In this document: positions 48,745 through 56,807 of the stretch, piece by piece
Position numbering within the stretch: position 1 is the first letter of the stretch
Layout of the letters: each line of letters opens with the position of its first letter
Origin: Frigoribacterium sp. PhB160
Lineage (GTDB): Bacteria > Actinomycetota > Actinomycetes > Actinomycetales > Microbacteriaceae
NCBI RefSeq assembly: GCF_003751785.1
Contig: NZ_RKIE01000003.1
Span: forward strand, 124,001-188,000
DNA: 64,000 bases
Direction of reading: 5' to 3'
Translations under genes and position numbers: made by a program
The notes under the pieces: generated by a model
The model's database searches: none
Told to the model about the DNA's origin: nothing
The model's input: the letters and a program-made list of their open reading frames with translations, nothing else

Positions 48745-49893
48745 TCAGCTCGGCGAGTCGCCCGCCGACCCGACCGAGTCCTCGTCGTCGGCCGCGTCCG
48801 CGGGCCGTCCGTCGGCGCGCAGGTGCATGATGATCCGCCGCAGGTGGATGGACGACAGCACGCCCGGCCCGAGGGTGCTGTGCGCCGCCTCCGACCGCTC
48901 GTCGACGACGAGCACGAGCTGCCGCACGGCCCGCGCCGCCGCGCCCAGCGCCCGGTGCGCGCGCGGCAGGGTCGGGTCGGTCTCGTCGAGGGCGTCGCCG
49001 ACGCGGTCGCACGCGTCGGCGAGCGGGGAGGCGAGGGCGGGGTCGAAAGTCATGGCTCCCGGACGCGACCAGATCGAGTCGGCCAGCGCCTCCGACAGGT
49101 CCCTGACGTGGAAGACGACGCGGTCGAGCGTCTCGACGCGTCGGTGGTCGGCCCCCGTGTCGCGCCGGTTGAACAGCGCCCGCGGGTTGCCCTTGCGGCT
49201 CTCGTCGCCCTCGGCGAGCGCGTCGCGCACCGACTCGACGGTGTGGGTGAGGGCGTCGGCGTCGCGGGCCCAGGCCTCGTGCTCGGGCGGCCAGGTCTCG
49301 CGCAGGGCCGTGCCCATGTCGTGCAGGTGGGCGGCGACCTGGTGCTGCAGCTCGTCGATGCGGCGACCGGCCGCGACGCTCGAGATGCGCGGGGCGACGA
49401 GCAGGTTGACGACGAGGCCGACCACGACGCCGACGGCCATCTGCACCAGGTAGCCGAGCGAGTAGTCGTCGGCGTCCTGCCCGCCGATGATCAGCACGAA
49501 GAGGGCCGCCATGGGCACGTACTCGCGGCCGGCGCCGAACCAGCCGGTGCCCGAGACGACGATGCCGACGCCGACGATGATCGGGATCGTCCACCAGCTC
49601 GGCCCCGTCGTGACGATGACGAGGGTCGCGAGGCCGATGCCCGCGGCGAGCCCGAGCAGCGTCTGCAGGCCGGTGCGCACCGAGCTCATCAGCGTCGGGT
49701 ACATGCTCACGAGCGCGCCGAGCGGCGCGTAGTAGGGGTACTGGTCGGCGACGCCCGGCACGTACGGCGCGAGGCGCCAGGCGATGCCGACCGCGAGCGC
49801 GGTCTTCAGGGCGAGCAGGAGGCGCGGCGCACCGAACGCGAGCCGCAGGCGGCCGGCGACGTGGGAGGACAGGGCGGTGGGCACGCGGCCCAC
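48745..49893 (-). CDS. FUSC/aromatic acid exporter family protein
   Basis: A 382-residue membrane protein with about six N-terminal helices (residues 25-175), including ALKTALAVGIAWRLAPYVPG and YYAPLGALVSMYPTLMSSVRTGLQ, followed by a cytoplasmic helical domain. This is the FUSC family related to AaeB aromatic-acid efflux proteins. The substrate is unknown. GTG 49893 is the first start; a GTG three codons later is equally possible. It is divergent from the GAF-ANTAR pair with 110 bases between. Confidence 0.85.
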   Translation of the reverse strand: MGRVPTALSSHVAGRLRLAFGAPRLLLALKTALAVGIAWRLAPYVPGVADQYPYYAPLGALVSMYPTLMSSVRTGLQTLLGLAAGIGLATLVIVTTGPSWWTIPIIVGVGIVVSGTGWFGAGREYVPMAALFVLIIGGQDADDYSLGYLVQMAVGVVVGLVVNLLVAPRISSVAAGRRIDELQHQVAAHLHDMGTALRETWPPEHEAWARDADALTHTVESVRDALAEGDESRKGNPRALFNRRDTGADHRRVETLDRVVFHVRDLSEALADSIWSRPGAMTFDPALASPLADACDRVGDALDETDPTLPRAHRALGAAARAVRQLVLVVDERSEAAHSTLGPGVLSSIHLRRIIMHLRADGRPADAADDEDSVGSAGDSPS

Positions 49894-50003
49894 CCTACGG
49901 ACGGGACGCCCGCGCGGCCGGGGACATCGGCCGAGTCGTCGGCCGGTGACACCGGTGGACGGACGCCGCGCGCGCCGACCCGGCGGGTGCGTACCCTGTC
50001 CCC

Positions 50004-50729
50004 ATGACCGGCGACGCGACCCCGCACGACTTCGAGGCGACCCTGCGGTCGCTCGCGGGCGCCGGGCGGGAAGACCTGGCCCAGCCGTTCCTCCGCCTCT
50101 TCCCGGTCACGGGCGCCTCGGTCGCGACTCTCGGCCCCGTGCTCGGCAGCGAGACGATCTCGGCCAGCGACGACGTCTCGGCACGCCTCGACGAGCTGCA
50201 GTTCGACCTCGGCGAGGGGCCCTGCTGGGAGGCGATGCGCACCGGCGCCGCCGTGGTCGACACCGACGTGCCGGGCAACGCCGACGCCCGGTGGCCGACG
50301 CTCGCGCCCGCCGTCGGCGCCCTCGGCGTCTGCGCCGTCTACGCGTTCCCCATCCGCGTGGGGCCGCTGCAGCTGGGCGCCGTCGACCTCTGGTCCGACC
50401 GTCCCGCCGATCTCTCCGACGTGCACCGGCGGCGAGCGGGCGAGCTCGCGCGCTCCGTCAGCAGGATCGTCCTCCGCACCGCCTTGGAGGACGTCGCCGA
50501 CGACGAGGACATGCGCCCGGTGGGCGCTCGCTCGCGACGGCTCGTGCACCAGGCCACCGGCAAGGTGCTCGTGCAGGCCGGCGTCACCCCCGACGACGCG
50601 CACCTGCTGATCCAGGGGCTCGCCTTCTCGTCGGGACGGCGCGTCATCGACGTGTCGGAGGACATCGTCTCGGGACGGCTCTCGTTCGCCGCCACCGACG
50701 GAGGGATCGAGGAGAACGACCATGAGTGA
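50004..50729 (+). CDS. GAF-ANTAR regulator 1
   Basis: A 241-residue RNA-binding antiterminator-type regulator. The N-terminal GAF sensor has LDELQFDLGEGPCWEAMRTG and YAFPIRVGPLQLGAVDLW. The C-terminal ANTAR domain (about 170-230) contains LVHQATGKVLVQAGVTPDDA and LLIQGLAFSSGRRVIDVSEDI. ANTAR dimers bind paired RNA hairpins to prevent termination. It overlaps the following GAF-ANTAR gene by 8 bases. The GPCWEA Cys could be redox active; the signal is unknown. Confidence 0.92.
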   Translation: MTGDATPHDFEATLRSLAGAGREDLAQPFLRLFPVTGASVATLGPVLGSETISASDDVSARLDELQFDLGEGPCWEAMRTGAAVVDTDVPGNADARWPTLAPAVGALGVCAVYAFPIRVGPLQLGAVDLWSDRPADLSDVHRRRAGELARSVSRIVLRTALEDVADDEDMRPVGARSRRLVHQATGKVLVQAGVTPDDAHLLIQGLAFSSGRRVIDVSEDIVSGRLSFAATDGGIEENDHE

Positions 50730-51435
50730 CAGCACCCGAGAGGGCCAGCTGGTCGAGGTCTTCACGAGCCTGGCCGACACGCTGGTCGCCGACTACGACG
50801 TCGTCGACCTGCTGCAGACGCTCGTCGACGCCTGCGCCGACCTGTTCGACGTGACCGCGGCCGGCATCATCCTCCCCGACCGCGACAGCGCGTTCGAGGT
50901 CGTGGTCTCGACGAGCGAGGCCAGCCACCTCATCGAGGTCATGCAGCTCGACGCCGAGCAGGGGCCGTGCATGGAGTGCTTCCGCACGGGCGCGGTCGTG
51001 GCGGTGCCGGACATCGAGGCCGACGCCGACCGGTGGGACGACTTCGGCCGCGTCGCCGTCGAGCAGGGGTTCCGGGCGGTCGTCGCGCTCCCGCTCCGCC
51101 TGCGCGACCGGGTGATCGGCACCCTCAACCTCTTCCGCGACGTCGTCGGCGACCTGAACCCGCGCGACGTGCGGGCAGCACAGGCCCTGGCCGACGTGGC
51201 GACGATCGGGGTGATCCACGAGCGCACCTACCGCGAGACGACCGTCGTGCAGCAGCAGCTGCAGCACGCCCTCGACTCGCGCGTCGTCATCGAGCAGGCG
51301 AAGGGCGTGCTCTCCGAGGTGAAGCGCATCAGCACCGACGACGCGTTCGCGGTCATGCGGCGCTGGTCGCGCGACCACAACCGGTCGCTCTCGCAGGTCG
51401 CCCGGGAAGTCGTCGCCCGCGAGCTGCACCTGTAG
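50722..51435 (+). CDS. GAF-ANTAR regulator 2
   Basis: A 237-residue paralogue with a GAF domain (ADLFDVTAAGIILPD, LDAEQGPCMECFRTGAVV, ALPLRLRDRVIGTLNLFR) and an ANTAR domain (LQHALDSRVVIEQAKGVLSE, then DDAFAVMRRWSRDHNRSLSQVA). Its Cys pair (GPCMEC) suggests a metal or redox-sensing site more complete than that of its neighbour. The overlap means the two are made together and could heterodimerise. The ANTAR ERAKG-like motif (EQAKG) is canonical, unlike HQATG in protein 1. Confidence 0.93.
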   Translation: MSDSTREGQLVEVFTSLADTLVADYDVVDLLQTLVDACADLFDVTAAGIILPDRDSAFEVVVSTSEASHLIEVMQLDAEQGPCMECFRTGAVVAVPDIEADADRWDDFGRVAVEQGFRAVVALPLRLRDRVIGTLNLFRDVVGDLNPRDVRAAQALADVATIGVIHERTYRETTVVQQQLQHALDSRVVIEQAKGVLSEVKRISTDDAFAVMRRWSRDHNRSLSQVAREVVARELHL

Positions 51436-51483
51436 CGACGGCGCCGCGGCGCGTCCGACGGGCGTCGACGATCCGCCGGGGCG

Positions 51484-52392
51484 TCACGGCAGCAGCGGCA
51501 CGGCCGTCCCGCTCACCGTGACGCCGCCCGCCGCCGGCACCGACACCCCGATCACGCTCGGACGTCCGACGTGCGAGCCCTGCCGCACCACCAGCCGGGC
51601 GGGCGCCGAGACCACGCCCGCGGCCCGCAGCCAGGCCCCGATCGCGGCGGCCGCCGAGCCGGTGGCCGGGTCCTCGGTGACCGACCCCACGGGGAAGAGG
51701 TTGCGCGCCTCGACGACGAGGTCGACCCCGTCGAGCCGCTCCCCCGAGGCCTGGACGACGGCGACGGTGCCCGCCCAGCCGCGCTCGTCCATGAGCGTCC
51801 GCATCGCCGCCGGCTCGAAGCGGAACCCGTCGAACGTCGCCCGCTCGCGCACCGCGACCATCGGGTGCCAGTTGCCGGCGAACGCCTCCTGCAGCGGCCA
51901 CGCCGGGTCGAGGTCGTCGACCGTCAGCCCCAGGAGGCCGAGGAGGCGCGCCGCCGCCCCCGCGTCGAGCTCCCGCACCGCAGGCTCCACGCTCGTGAAC
52001 ATCGCCTCGACGCGTCCCGCGGCGTCGAGCACGGTCTCGACGACGATCGTGCCGGCCGCGGTCTCGACCACGAACGGGCCCGCGCCGTCGCGTTCCGCCA
52101 GCGAGACCGCCGTCGCGATGGTGGCGTGCCCGCAGAACGGGATCTCGGCGCCCGGCGAGAAGTAGCGCACGGCGACGTGTCGAGGGTCGCCCCCGACGGC
52201 CGGGTCGACGACGAACGCCGTCTCGGGGTGCCCGAGCTCGGCCGCCAGCCGCAGCATCGCGTCGTCGGCCAGGGCCGAGGCGTCGAGCACCACGCCGGCC
52301 GGGTTGCCTCCGCCGGGGGAGGCGGCGAACGCGGCGAGCTCCAGCACCGCGGGGGTCGCGGCGGCGGGCGTGGTCGGCGGGGTGCTGGTCAT
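51484..52392 (-). CDS. PhzF-like isomerase
   Basis: A 302-residue PhzF/DapF-superfamily protein. The N-terminal half has ELAAFAASPGGGNPAGVVLD and AELGHPETAFVV (general base Glu), then RYFSPGAEIPFCGHATIATA. The C-terminal half has FPVGSVTEDPATGSAAAAIGAWL. All family hallmarks are present. Outside phenazine clusters these proteins are generic isomerases of unknown substrate; no phenazine genes are here. The ATG at 52392 is divergent from the small acidic protein gene. Confidence 0.93.
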   Translation of the reverse strand: MTSTPPTTPAAATPAVLELAAFAASPGGGNPAGVVLDASALADDAMLRLAAELGHPETAFVVDPAVGGDPRHVAVRYFSPGAEIPFCGHATIATAVSLAERDGAGPFVVETAAGTIVVETVLDAAGRVEAMFTSVEPAVRELDAGAAARLLGLLGLTVDDLDPAWPLQEAFAGNWHPMVAVRERATFDGFRFEPAAMRTLMDERGWAGTVAVVQASGERLDGVDLVVEARNLFPVGSVTEDPATGSAAAAIGAWLRAAGVVSAPARLVVRQGSHVGRPSVIGVSVPAAGGVTVSGTAVPLLP

Positions 52393-52461
52393 CCCCCGAT
52401 CCTCCCGCGGGCGTGCGGCGCCGTCCAGCAGGACCGGAGCAGGTCGGCGTAGCTTCCGGCC

Positions 52462-52641
52462 ATGACGAACGAGAAGCAGACGGGCCCCGCCATGGCCGGC
52501 GCCGACGAGGCCACGGCCGACGAGAAGGCCAGCGGGCTGGCCGAGCAGGTCCGCCACGACCACGGGGGCGAGGACGACGAGGCCGCCGCCGACGACCTCC
52601 GTGAGCGGACCGCTCAGACCGACGAGGCCGACCGGAGCTGA
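52462..52641 (+). CDS. Small acidic protein coupled to ATPase
   Basis: A 59-residue acidic, Ala-rich helical protein (MTNEKQTGPAMAGADEATAD, then EKASGLAEQVRHDHGGEDDE). It ends TGA within CTGA, the C of which begins the next coding frame. No function known. The pairing by 4-base overlap with an ATPase suggests they are made together. Confidence 0.7.
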   Translation: MTNEKQTGPAMAGADEATADEKASGLAEQVRHDHGGEDDEAAADDLRERTAQTDEADRS

Positions 52642-53165
52642 CGATCGACACGGCGGCGTGCCTCCTGCTCACCGGCACGGTGGGCTCGGGCAAGACCGCG
52701 ACCGCCCAGGCCGTCGGCGACGAGCTTCGCCGCCGGGGCGAGCCGAACGCGGTGATCGACCTCGACCAGCTGAGGCGCCGCTGGCCCGCCCCGGACGACG
52801 ACCCGTTCGACTCCGCCCTCGAGCTCGCGAACCTGGCGGCGGTCGCGGGCGTCTACCGCCGGGCAGGCGCTGCGACGCTCGTCCTCGCCGGGGTCGTGGA
52901 GGGCCCGGAGGCCCGACGCCGGTACGCCGAGGTCGTCGGCGAGCCGCTCGTCGTCGTCCGCCTGCGCGTCGACCTCGACCTGGTGCGTCGCCGCCTGGCG
53001 CAACGGCACGGGCCCGGAGAGGCCCTCGACTGGCACCTCGCGCGGAGCGGTGAGCTCGACGCGATCCTCGATCGGGAGGACGCTGCCGACCTCGCCGTCG
53101 ACGTCGGCGACGACCCCGTCGAGACCGTCGCCCGCCGGGTGCTGGTCTCGGCCGGCTGGGTCTGA
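52638..53165 (+). CDS. P-loop kinase-like ATPase, probable CTG start
   Basis: A 175-residue P-loop protein similar to adenylylsulfate- or shikimate-kinase-like and AAA_33 proteins. Walker A is LLTGTVGSGKTATAQAVGDEL, a DLDQLRRRW segment follows, and a lid-like Arg motif LVRRRLAQRHG lies near residue 115. The only ATG/GTG/TTG in frame (GTG 52680) would cut inside Walker A, so I place the start at CTG 52638. That start overlaps the previous TGA (CTGA) and has GGAG just upstream. Substrate unknown. Confidence 0.75.
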   Translation: MTIDTAACLLLTGTVGSGKTATAQAVGDELRRRGEPNAVIDLDQLRRRWPAPDDDPFDSALELANLAAVAGVYRRAGAATLVLAGVVEGPEARRRYAEVVGEPLVVVRLRVDLDLVRRRLAQRHGPGEALDWHLARSGELDAILDREDAADLAVDVGDDPVETVARRVLVSAGWV

Positions 53166-53214
53166 GCCGTCTGCACCCGAGGCACGGCCGGACGACCCTC
53201 GTGGCCGCACCGCC

Positions 53215-54246
53215 TCACGGCAGCAGGATCACCTTCCCGTCGAGCGTACGCGACTCGGCCAGCTCGAGGGCCTCGACGACGCTCGTGAGCGGGAACCGCG
53301 CGGCGATGTTCGCGGTGACGACCCCGCCGCGCACCAGCTCGAGCACGCGCCCGAGGTCCTGCTCGAGTCGGCTGCGGAAGCGCCGCGGCCGGGCCGAGTG
53401 CCCGCTCCACAGGTCGTAGAACGTCGCCCGTCGGCGGTTCGGCAGGGCGGCCTTCGCGACGATCCAGCCGAGGTGCCTCAGGAAGGGCGGCCACGCGCTG
53501 CCCGTCCCGCGCAGGGCCGAGATGGCCGCGTACGAGACCAGCGTCCCGCCCGGCGCGAGCAGCGACCAGGCCGTCCGGGCGACCTCGCCGCCGATGTTGT
53601 CGAAGACCGCGTCGACCCCGGCCGGCACCAGTGCGCGGACCGTCGCGGCGAGCGCCGGGTCGGCGTAGTCGACCGGGTCGGCCCCGGCCCGCCGCAGGGC
53701 GTCGTGGTGACGGGGCGACGCGGCCGCGACGACGTGCACGCCGTGGTGCCGGGCGAGCTGCACGACCAGGCCGCCGACGCCGCCGTTCGCCCCGAAGACG
53801 AGGATCGTCTGCCCCGGCCGCACCCGCGCCGACCGGTGCAGCATCTGCCACGCGGTGACGCCGTTGACCGTGACGGCCTCGGCGTCCTCGGCCGCGACCC
53901 CGTCCGGCACGACGACGGTGTCCCGGGCCGGGACGACGGCGTGGCCGGTCCAGGCGCCGGTCTTGGTCATGCTGGCGACGCGGTTCCCGATCAGCGTGGC
54001 GTCGCCTCCTGGTCCCACCGCCGTGACCGTGCCGACGAGGTCGTAGCCGGGCGTGAACGGGAACGCCGGCTGCATCGGGTAGCGGCCGCGGCGCATCGAC
54101 TGCTCGGCGAACGAGATGCCGGTGGCCTCGACCGCGACGAGCAGCTCGCCGCGGCCCGGCGAGGCGACGGCGACCTGCTCGAGCAGCAGTCCGGACGGCT
54201 CGACGACGCCGGGCAGGACGACGCGGGTGGTGGTGGTGACGATCAT
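53215..54246 (-). CDS. Zinc-independent MDR oxidoreductase
   Basis: A 343-residue medium-chain dehydrogenase/reductase of the quinone-oxidoreductase type. It has a GroES-like N-terminus (GELLVAVEATGISFAEQSMRRG, PFTPGYDLVGTVTAVG) and the NADPH motif ILVFGANGGVGGLVVQLARHHG, with no structural zinc cysteines. It probably reduces a reactive quinone or enone. It lies downstream of the TetR gene on the same strand; an operator-like sequence in its own upstream region matches one at the tetR start, so TetR probably represses both. Confidence 0.9.
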   Translation of the reverse strand: MIVTTTTRVVLPGVVEPSGLLLEQVAVASPGRGELLVAVEATGISFAEQSMRRGRYPMQPAFPFTPGYDLVGTVTAVGPGGDATLIGNRVASMTKTGAWTGHAVVPARDTVVVPDGVAAEDAEAVTVNGVTAWQMLHRSARVRPGQTILVFGANGGVGGLVVQLARHHGVHVVAAASPRHHDALRRAGADPVDYADPALAATVRALVPAGVDAVFDNIGGEVARTAWSLLAPGGTLVSYAAISALRGTGSAWPPFLRHLGWIVAKAALPNRRRATFYDLWSGHSARPRRFRSRLEQDLGRVLELVRGGVVTANIAARFPLTSVVEALELAESRTLDGKVILLP

Positions 54247-54263
54247 GATGATCTCGATCCATT

Positions 54264-54286
54264 GGTTAGTGTTCAGTCAGTCACAA
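54264..54286. promoter_or_regulatory. TetR operator candidate, oxidoreductase site
   Basis: Read on the minus strand, this stretch (TGTGACTGACTGAACACTAACC) aligns with the tetR start site TGTGACTGATCAAACACTCACC at 54880-54901 over about 22 bases with few differences. It is 18 bases before the oxidoreductase ATG. Two near-identical sites flanking a TetR gene and its neighbour strongly suggest operators. Confidence 0.7.
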
Positions 54287-54322
54287 CTGCGGGCAAGGAA
54301 AAAACGGTGGAGGCACGGGCGG

Positions 54323-54880
54323 TCAGTGCCGGATGCCCGCGGTCACCGAGGCGGCCCACGAGGCCGGCACGGCACCGAGGTCGGTCTGCACGACGAGGTG
54401 GCACAGCTGCCCGTAGGCGATGAAGCGCTGCACCTCGGCCGGGGCCGCGCCCGACACGCGCTCGACCGCGCGGACGACCGAGCCGAGGCCCGCCCGGACC
54501 GCGTCGCGGATCTCGGCCACGCTGCTGGCGCTCTGGGCCTGCGCCTGCATCATGATGAGGTCGCGGTCCGCCACGAGGGCGACGTAGGCCGTGGTCATCG
54601 CCTCGAGCCGCTGCGACACGTCGGTCGAGGGGCAGGCCTCCCCCGCGGCGACCAGGGCGTCGGCGACGCGCGCGTAGGTGTCGTCGACCGCGGCGACGAA
54701 GACGCCGAGCTTGCCGGGGAAGAGCCGGAACACGTAGGCGGGCGAGACGCCCGCGGCCGCGGCCACGTCGGCCACGGGCGTCGCGTGGTAGCCCTTCTCG
54801 GCGAACACGTGCACCGCGGCCGTCGTGATGCGGGCGCGCTGCGCCTCGGCGGTGGAGCGGAGCGAGGTCCTGGGAAACAT
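54323..54880 (-). CDS. TetR family transcriptional regulator
   Basis: A 185-residue TetR repressor. The helix-turn-helix is HVFAEKGYHATPVADVAAAAGVSPAYVFRLF near residues 22-52, and the C-terminal ligand domain is all helical (RLEAMTTAYVALVADRDLIMMQAQAQ). ATG 54880 gives the standard length; an ORF start at 54916 is in the operator. It is upstream of the oxidoreductase and probably controls it in response to a toxic small molecule. Confidence 0.92.
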   Translation of the reverse strand: MFPRTSLRSTAEAQRARITTAAVHVFAEKGYHATPVADVAAAAGVSPAYVFRLFPGKLGVFVAAVDDTYARVADALVAAGEACPSTDVSQRLEAMTTAYVALVADRDLIMMQAQAQSASSVAEIRDAVRAGLGSVVRAVERVSGAAPAEVQRFIAYGQLCHLVVQTDLGAVPASWAASVTAGIRH

Positions 54881-54902
54881 GTGACTGATCAAACACTCAC
54901 CC
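54879..54902. promoter_or_regulatory. TetR operator candidate, autoregulatory site
   Basis: TGTGACTGATCAAACACTCACC overlaps the tetR start and contains the dyad core TGATCA. It matches the site upstream of the oxidoreductase (54264-54286, opposite reading), which supports one regulator acting at both. Confidence 0.7.
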
Positions 54903-54963
54903 CGCGACGAAGTCAAGGATCGGGCCCGATCGTGACGACGGAGGAGGCGTGGCGGGCGGCTGC

Positions 54964-55371
54964 CTACGCCTCCACCCCCACGATCCGCAGGTCGAGCGAC
55001 GCCGCGGGCAGCGGCTCCGACGCGAGACGGTCGAGGAGGCGCGTGGCCACCTCGCGCGCCACGAGCGGCCCCGAGGCGGCCTCCGCCACGACGAGGTCGA
55101 GCGTGACCCGGGTCTCGTCGCGCGTCACGGCCAGCCCGACGACCGGCACCGGCCGGCCCGAGGCGGTCGCCGCGGCCGACGAGCCCGCGTCGGCTCCCCC
55201 GCCGGCCCCGCCGCCGACGACGGCGCTGAGCCCGTCGAGGGCCTCGCGCACGAGGCGGCCGAAGCCGGGTCGGGCGCGCACGTGACGCACGCCGGGCAGC
55301 TCGGAGACGAGCGCCCCGAGCTCCGCGGCGAGCAGGCTCAGCCGGGCGTCGTCGAGGGGTGCGTCGCTCAT
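54964..55371 (-). CDS. Hypothetical protein of the Asp23 operon
   Basis: A 135-residue soluble protein. An N-terminal helix region (LSLLAAELGALVSELPGVRHVRARPGF) is followed by a Gly/Ala-rich linker and an alpha/beta C-terminus (VVGLAVTRDETRVTLDLVVAE, then REVATRLLDRLASEPL). The alternating beta-alpha pattern resembles a degenerate Asp23 domain. It overlaps the Asp23 gene by 4 bases (ATGA) and is third in the sigma-factor operon. I recognise no named family; a role in the same envelope-stress module is inferred from position. Confidence 0.75.
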   Translation of the reverse strand: MSDAPLDDARLSLLAAELGALVSELPGVRHVRARPGFGRLVREALDGLSAVVGGGAGGGADAGSSAAATASGRPVPVVGLAVTRDETRVTLDLVVAEAASGPLVAREVATRLLDRLASEPLPAASLDLRIVGVEA

Positions 55372-56012
55372 CGGGGGGCCTCCGCCTCGCCGTCGTCGTC
55401 GAGCAGGTGGACGTCGCGCACGGTCACGTCGACCGCCTCGACGACGAGCTCGGTCTGCTGGGCGACCAGCGCCGCGACCGCGGCCTTGACCGTCTCGGCG
55501 AGCTCGGGCACCGGCGCCCCGTAGAGGGTGCTGACCTGCACGTCGACGCTCACGACCGAGCCGGGCACGGTGACGTCGCCGACGATGCCGCACGACACGA
55601 CGACCACGCCGGGAACGGAGTCGCCCGCCTCGCGGATCAGCGAGCGGACGGCGCCCTCGGTGATGTGCAGCGACGAGCGCCGGTCGGCCGACAGCAGCGG
55701 GATCTCCCGCCCCGAGCGCGACTCGAGGCGCACGCGGCTCATGATGCCGTCGAACCAGGAGGGGTCGGGGGTCGGCTCGGCCGCGGCGTCGTCGGCGAGG
55801 AGGTCGGCCGTGATGCGGCGGAGGCGGGCGAGGGCGGCCAGCTGGGCCCGCGCCTCCGGGTCGTCCTCGATGAGGGGGTCGTAGGGCCGGCGGCCGTCGT
55901 CGAGGTACTCGGAGAGCCGCGCGGTCGTGACCGAGCCCTCGTCGTCGGTGCCGCCCCGGGCACCCGTCGGTTCGTCCGTCGCCGGAGCGGAGCGCGTCGG
56001 GTCGTCGCTCAT
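55368..56012 (-). CDS. Asp23/Gls24 protein with N-terminal regulatory region
   Basis: A 214-residue protein. Residues 110-195 are an Asp23/Gls24 domain (ITEGAVRSLIREAGDSVPGVVV, then VSVDVQVSTLYGAPVPELAETVKAAV), linked to envelope stress and membrane association. The first 105 residues (ARLSEYLDDGRRPYDPLIED, LAALARLRRITADLLADD, SWFDGIMSRVRLE) look like the helical anti-sigma-like part seen in proteins encoded beside ECF sigma factors. The gene overlaps the sigma gene by 4 bases, so it could hold that sigma factor inactive. Domain call solid; anti-sigma role inferred. Confidence 0.82.
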   Translation of the reverse strand: MSDDPTRSAPATDEPTGARGGTDDEGSVTTARLSEYLDDGRRPYDPLIEDDPEARAQLAALARLRRITADLLADDAAAEPTPDPSWFDGIMSRVRLESRSGREIPLLSADRRSSLHITEGAVRSLIREAGDSVPGVVVVSCGIVGDVTVPGSVVSVDVQVSTLYGAPVPELAETVKAAVAALVAQQTELVVEAVDVTVRDVHLLDDDGEAEAPR

Positions 56013-56566
56013 CGCCAGGCCTCCATCTCTCGGGTCAGGGTCTCGCGAGCCCGGGCCAGGAGGCCTCGGACGACGGTCGGGGTCGTGCCCGTCCGCTCGG
56101 CGATGTCAGCGTACGACTCGCCGCCGACCTCGCGCAGGGTCCACACCTGTCGCTGACCGGCGGGCAGCCGGGCCAGCGCGGCCCGGAGGGCGCCCATGGC
56201 GTCCTGCGACGCGGCCACGCGCTCGGGGTCGTCGTGCGCGCCCGACTCGGACGGCACCTCGAGGTCGTCGACGTCGGACGTCGGGCGCCTCGAGCGGATG
56301 AGGTCGAAGGCCTTGCGGGAGACGATCTTCATCATCCAGCCGCGCACCGCCTCGGGCACCTGCAGCGACGGCAGCTCGCGCCAGATGACGACCGAGGCCT
56401 CCTGCACGACGTCGGCCGCGTCGGCGCGCGAGCTCGTGAGGCGGGTCGCGTAGGCGGTCATCAGGCCGAGGTGGCGGCGCAGCAGCACCTCGAAGGCCCG
56501 CTCGTCGCCCTCGGCCGCACGGGTGGCGAGGGTGGCGTCGGCCGCGCCCGACAAGTCGACCGGCAT
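56009..56566 (-). CDS. ECF RNA polymerase sigma factor
   Basis: A 185-residue group 4 sigma factor. Region 2 is FEVLLRRHLGLMTAYATRLTS with ADVVQEASVVIWRELPSLQ, and region 4 is LARLPAGQRQVWTLREVGGESYADIAERTGTTPTVVRGLLARARETL. It directs RNA polymerase to stress promoters. It heads an operon of three overlapping genes ending with the Asp23 and hypothetical proteins, and is divergent from a second Asp23 gene. ATG 56566 has GGGAG upstream. The shared 241-base divergent gap is the likely place of an autoregulated promoter. Confidence 0.93.
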   Translation of the reverse strand: MPVDLSGAADATLATRAAEGDERAFEVLLRRHLGLMTAYATRLTSSRADAADVVQEASVVIWRELPSLQVPEAVRGWMMKIVSRKAFDLIRSRRPTSDVDDLEVPSESGAHDDPERVAASQDAMGALRAALARLPAGQRQVWTLREVGGESYADIAERTGTTPTVVRGLLARARETLTREMEAWR

Positions 56567-56807
56567 GGGCTCTCCCTCACTCCGTCGGCCCGGGGGCCGT
56601 CCTCGATGACAGGCCACGACGGCCTCGGGTGAAAATATCAGGTCGACGACCGTGACGTCGGAGGCGCGGGGTGCGTCCCATCAGAGGACCTCGTCGAGCC
56701 GCTCCCCGCGGACACGGCGAGGGCCCCCCGCCGAGCCCCAGCCCGGACGGGTAGACCGATACTCGCGCCGCCCTCCGGGGCGACGCCCCGACGAGAAGGA
56801 GCAGCCC
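56567..56807. promoter_or_regulatory. Divergent promoter region of Asp23/sigma module
   Basis: On the minus strand a TGATATTTTC stretch (56631-56641) is the only AT-rich patch and could be the sigma gene's -10. On the plus strand GGGTAG (56750-56755) and GATACT (56758-56763) lie about 50 bases before the Asp23 ATG. A GGAGGCGCGG copy occurs at 56660-56669. I could not identify a clear ECF promoter pair. Confidence 0.4.

Noticed and set aside
51484-52392. Phenazine biosynthesis locus suggested by the PhzF-like gene
   Set aside because: No other phz genes are present; PhzF-like isomerases are widespread outside phenazine producers.
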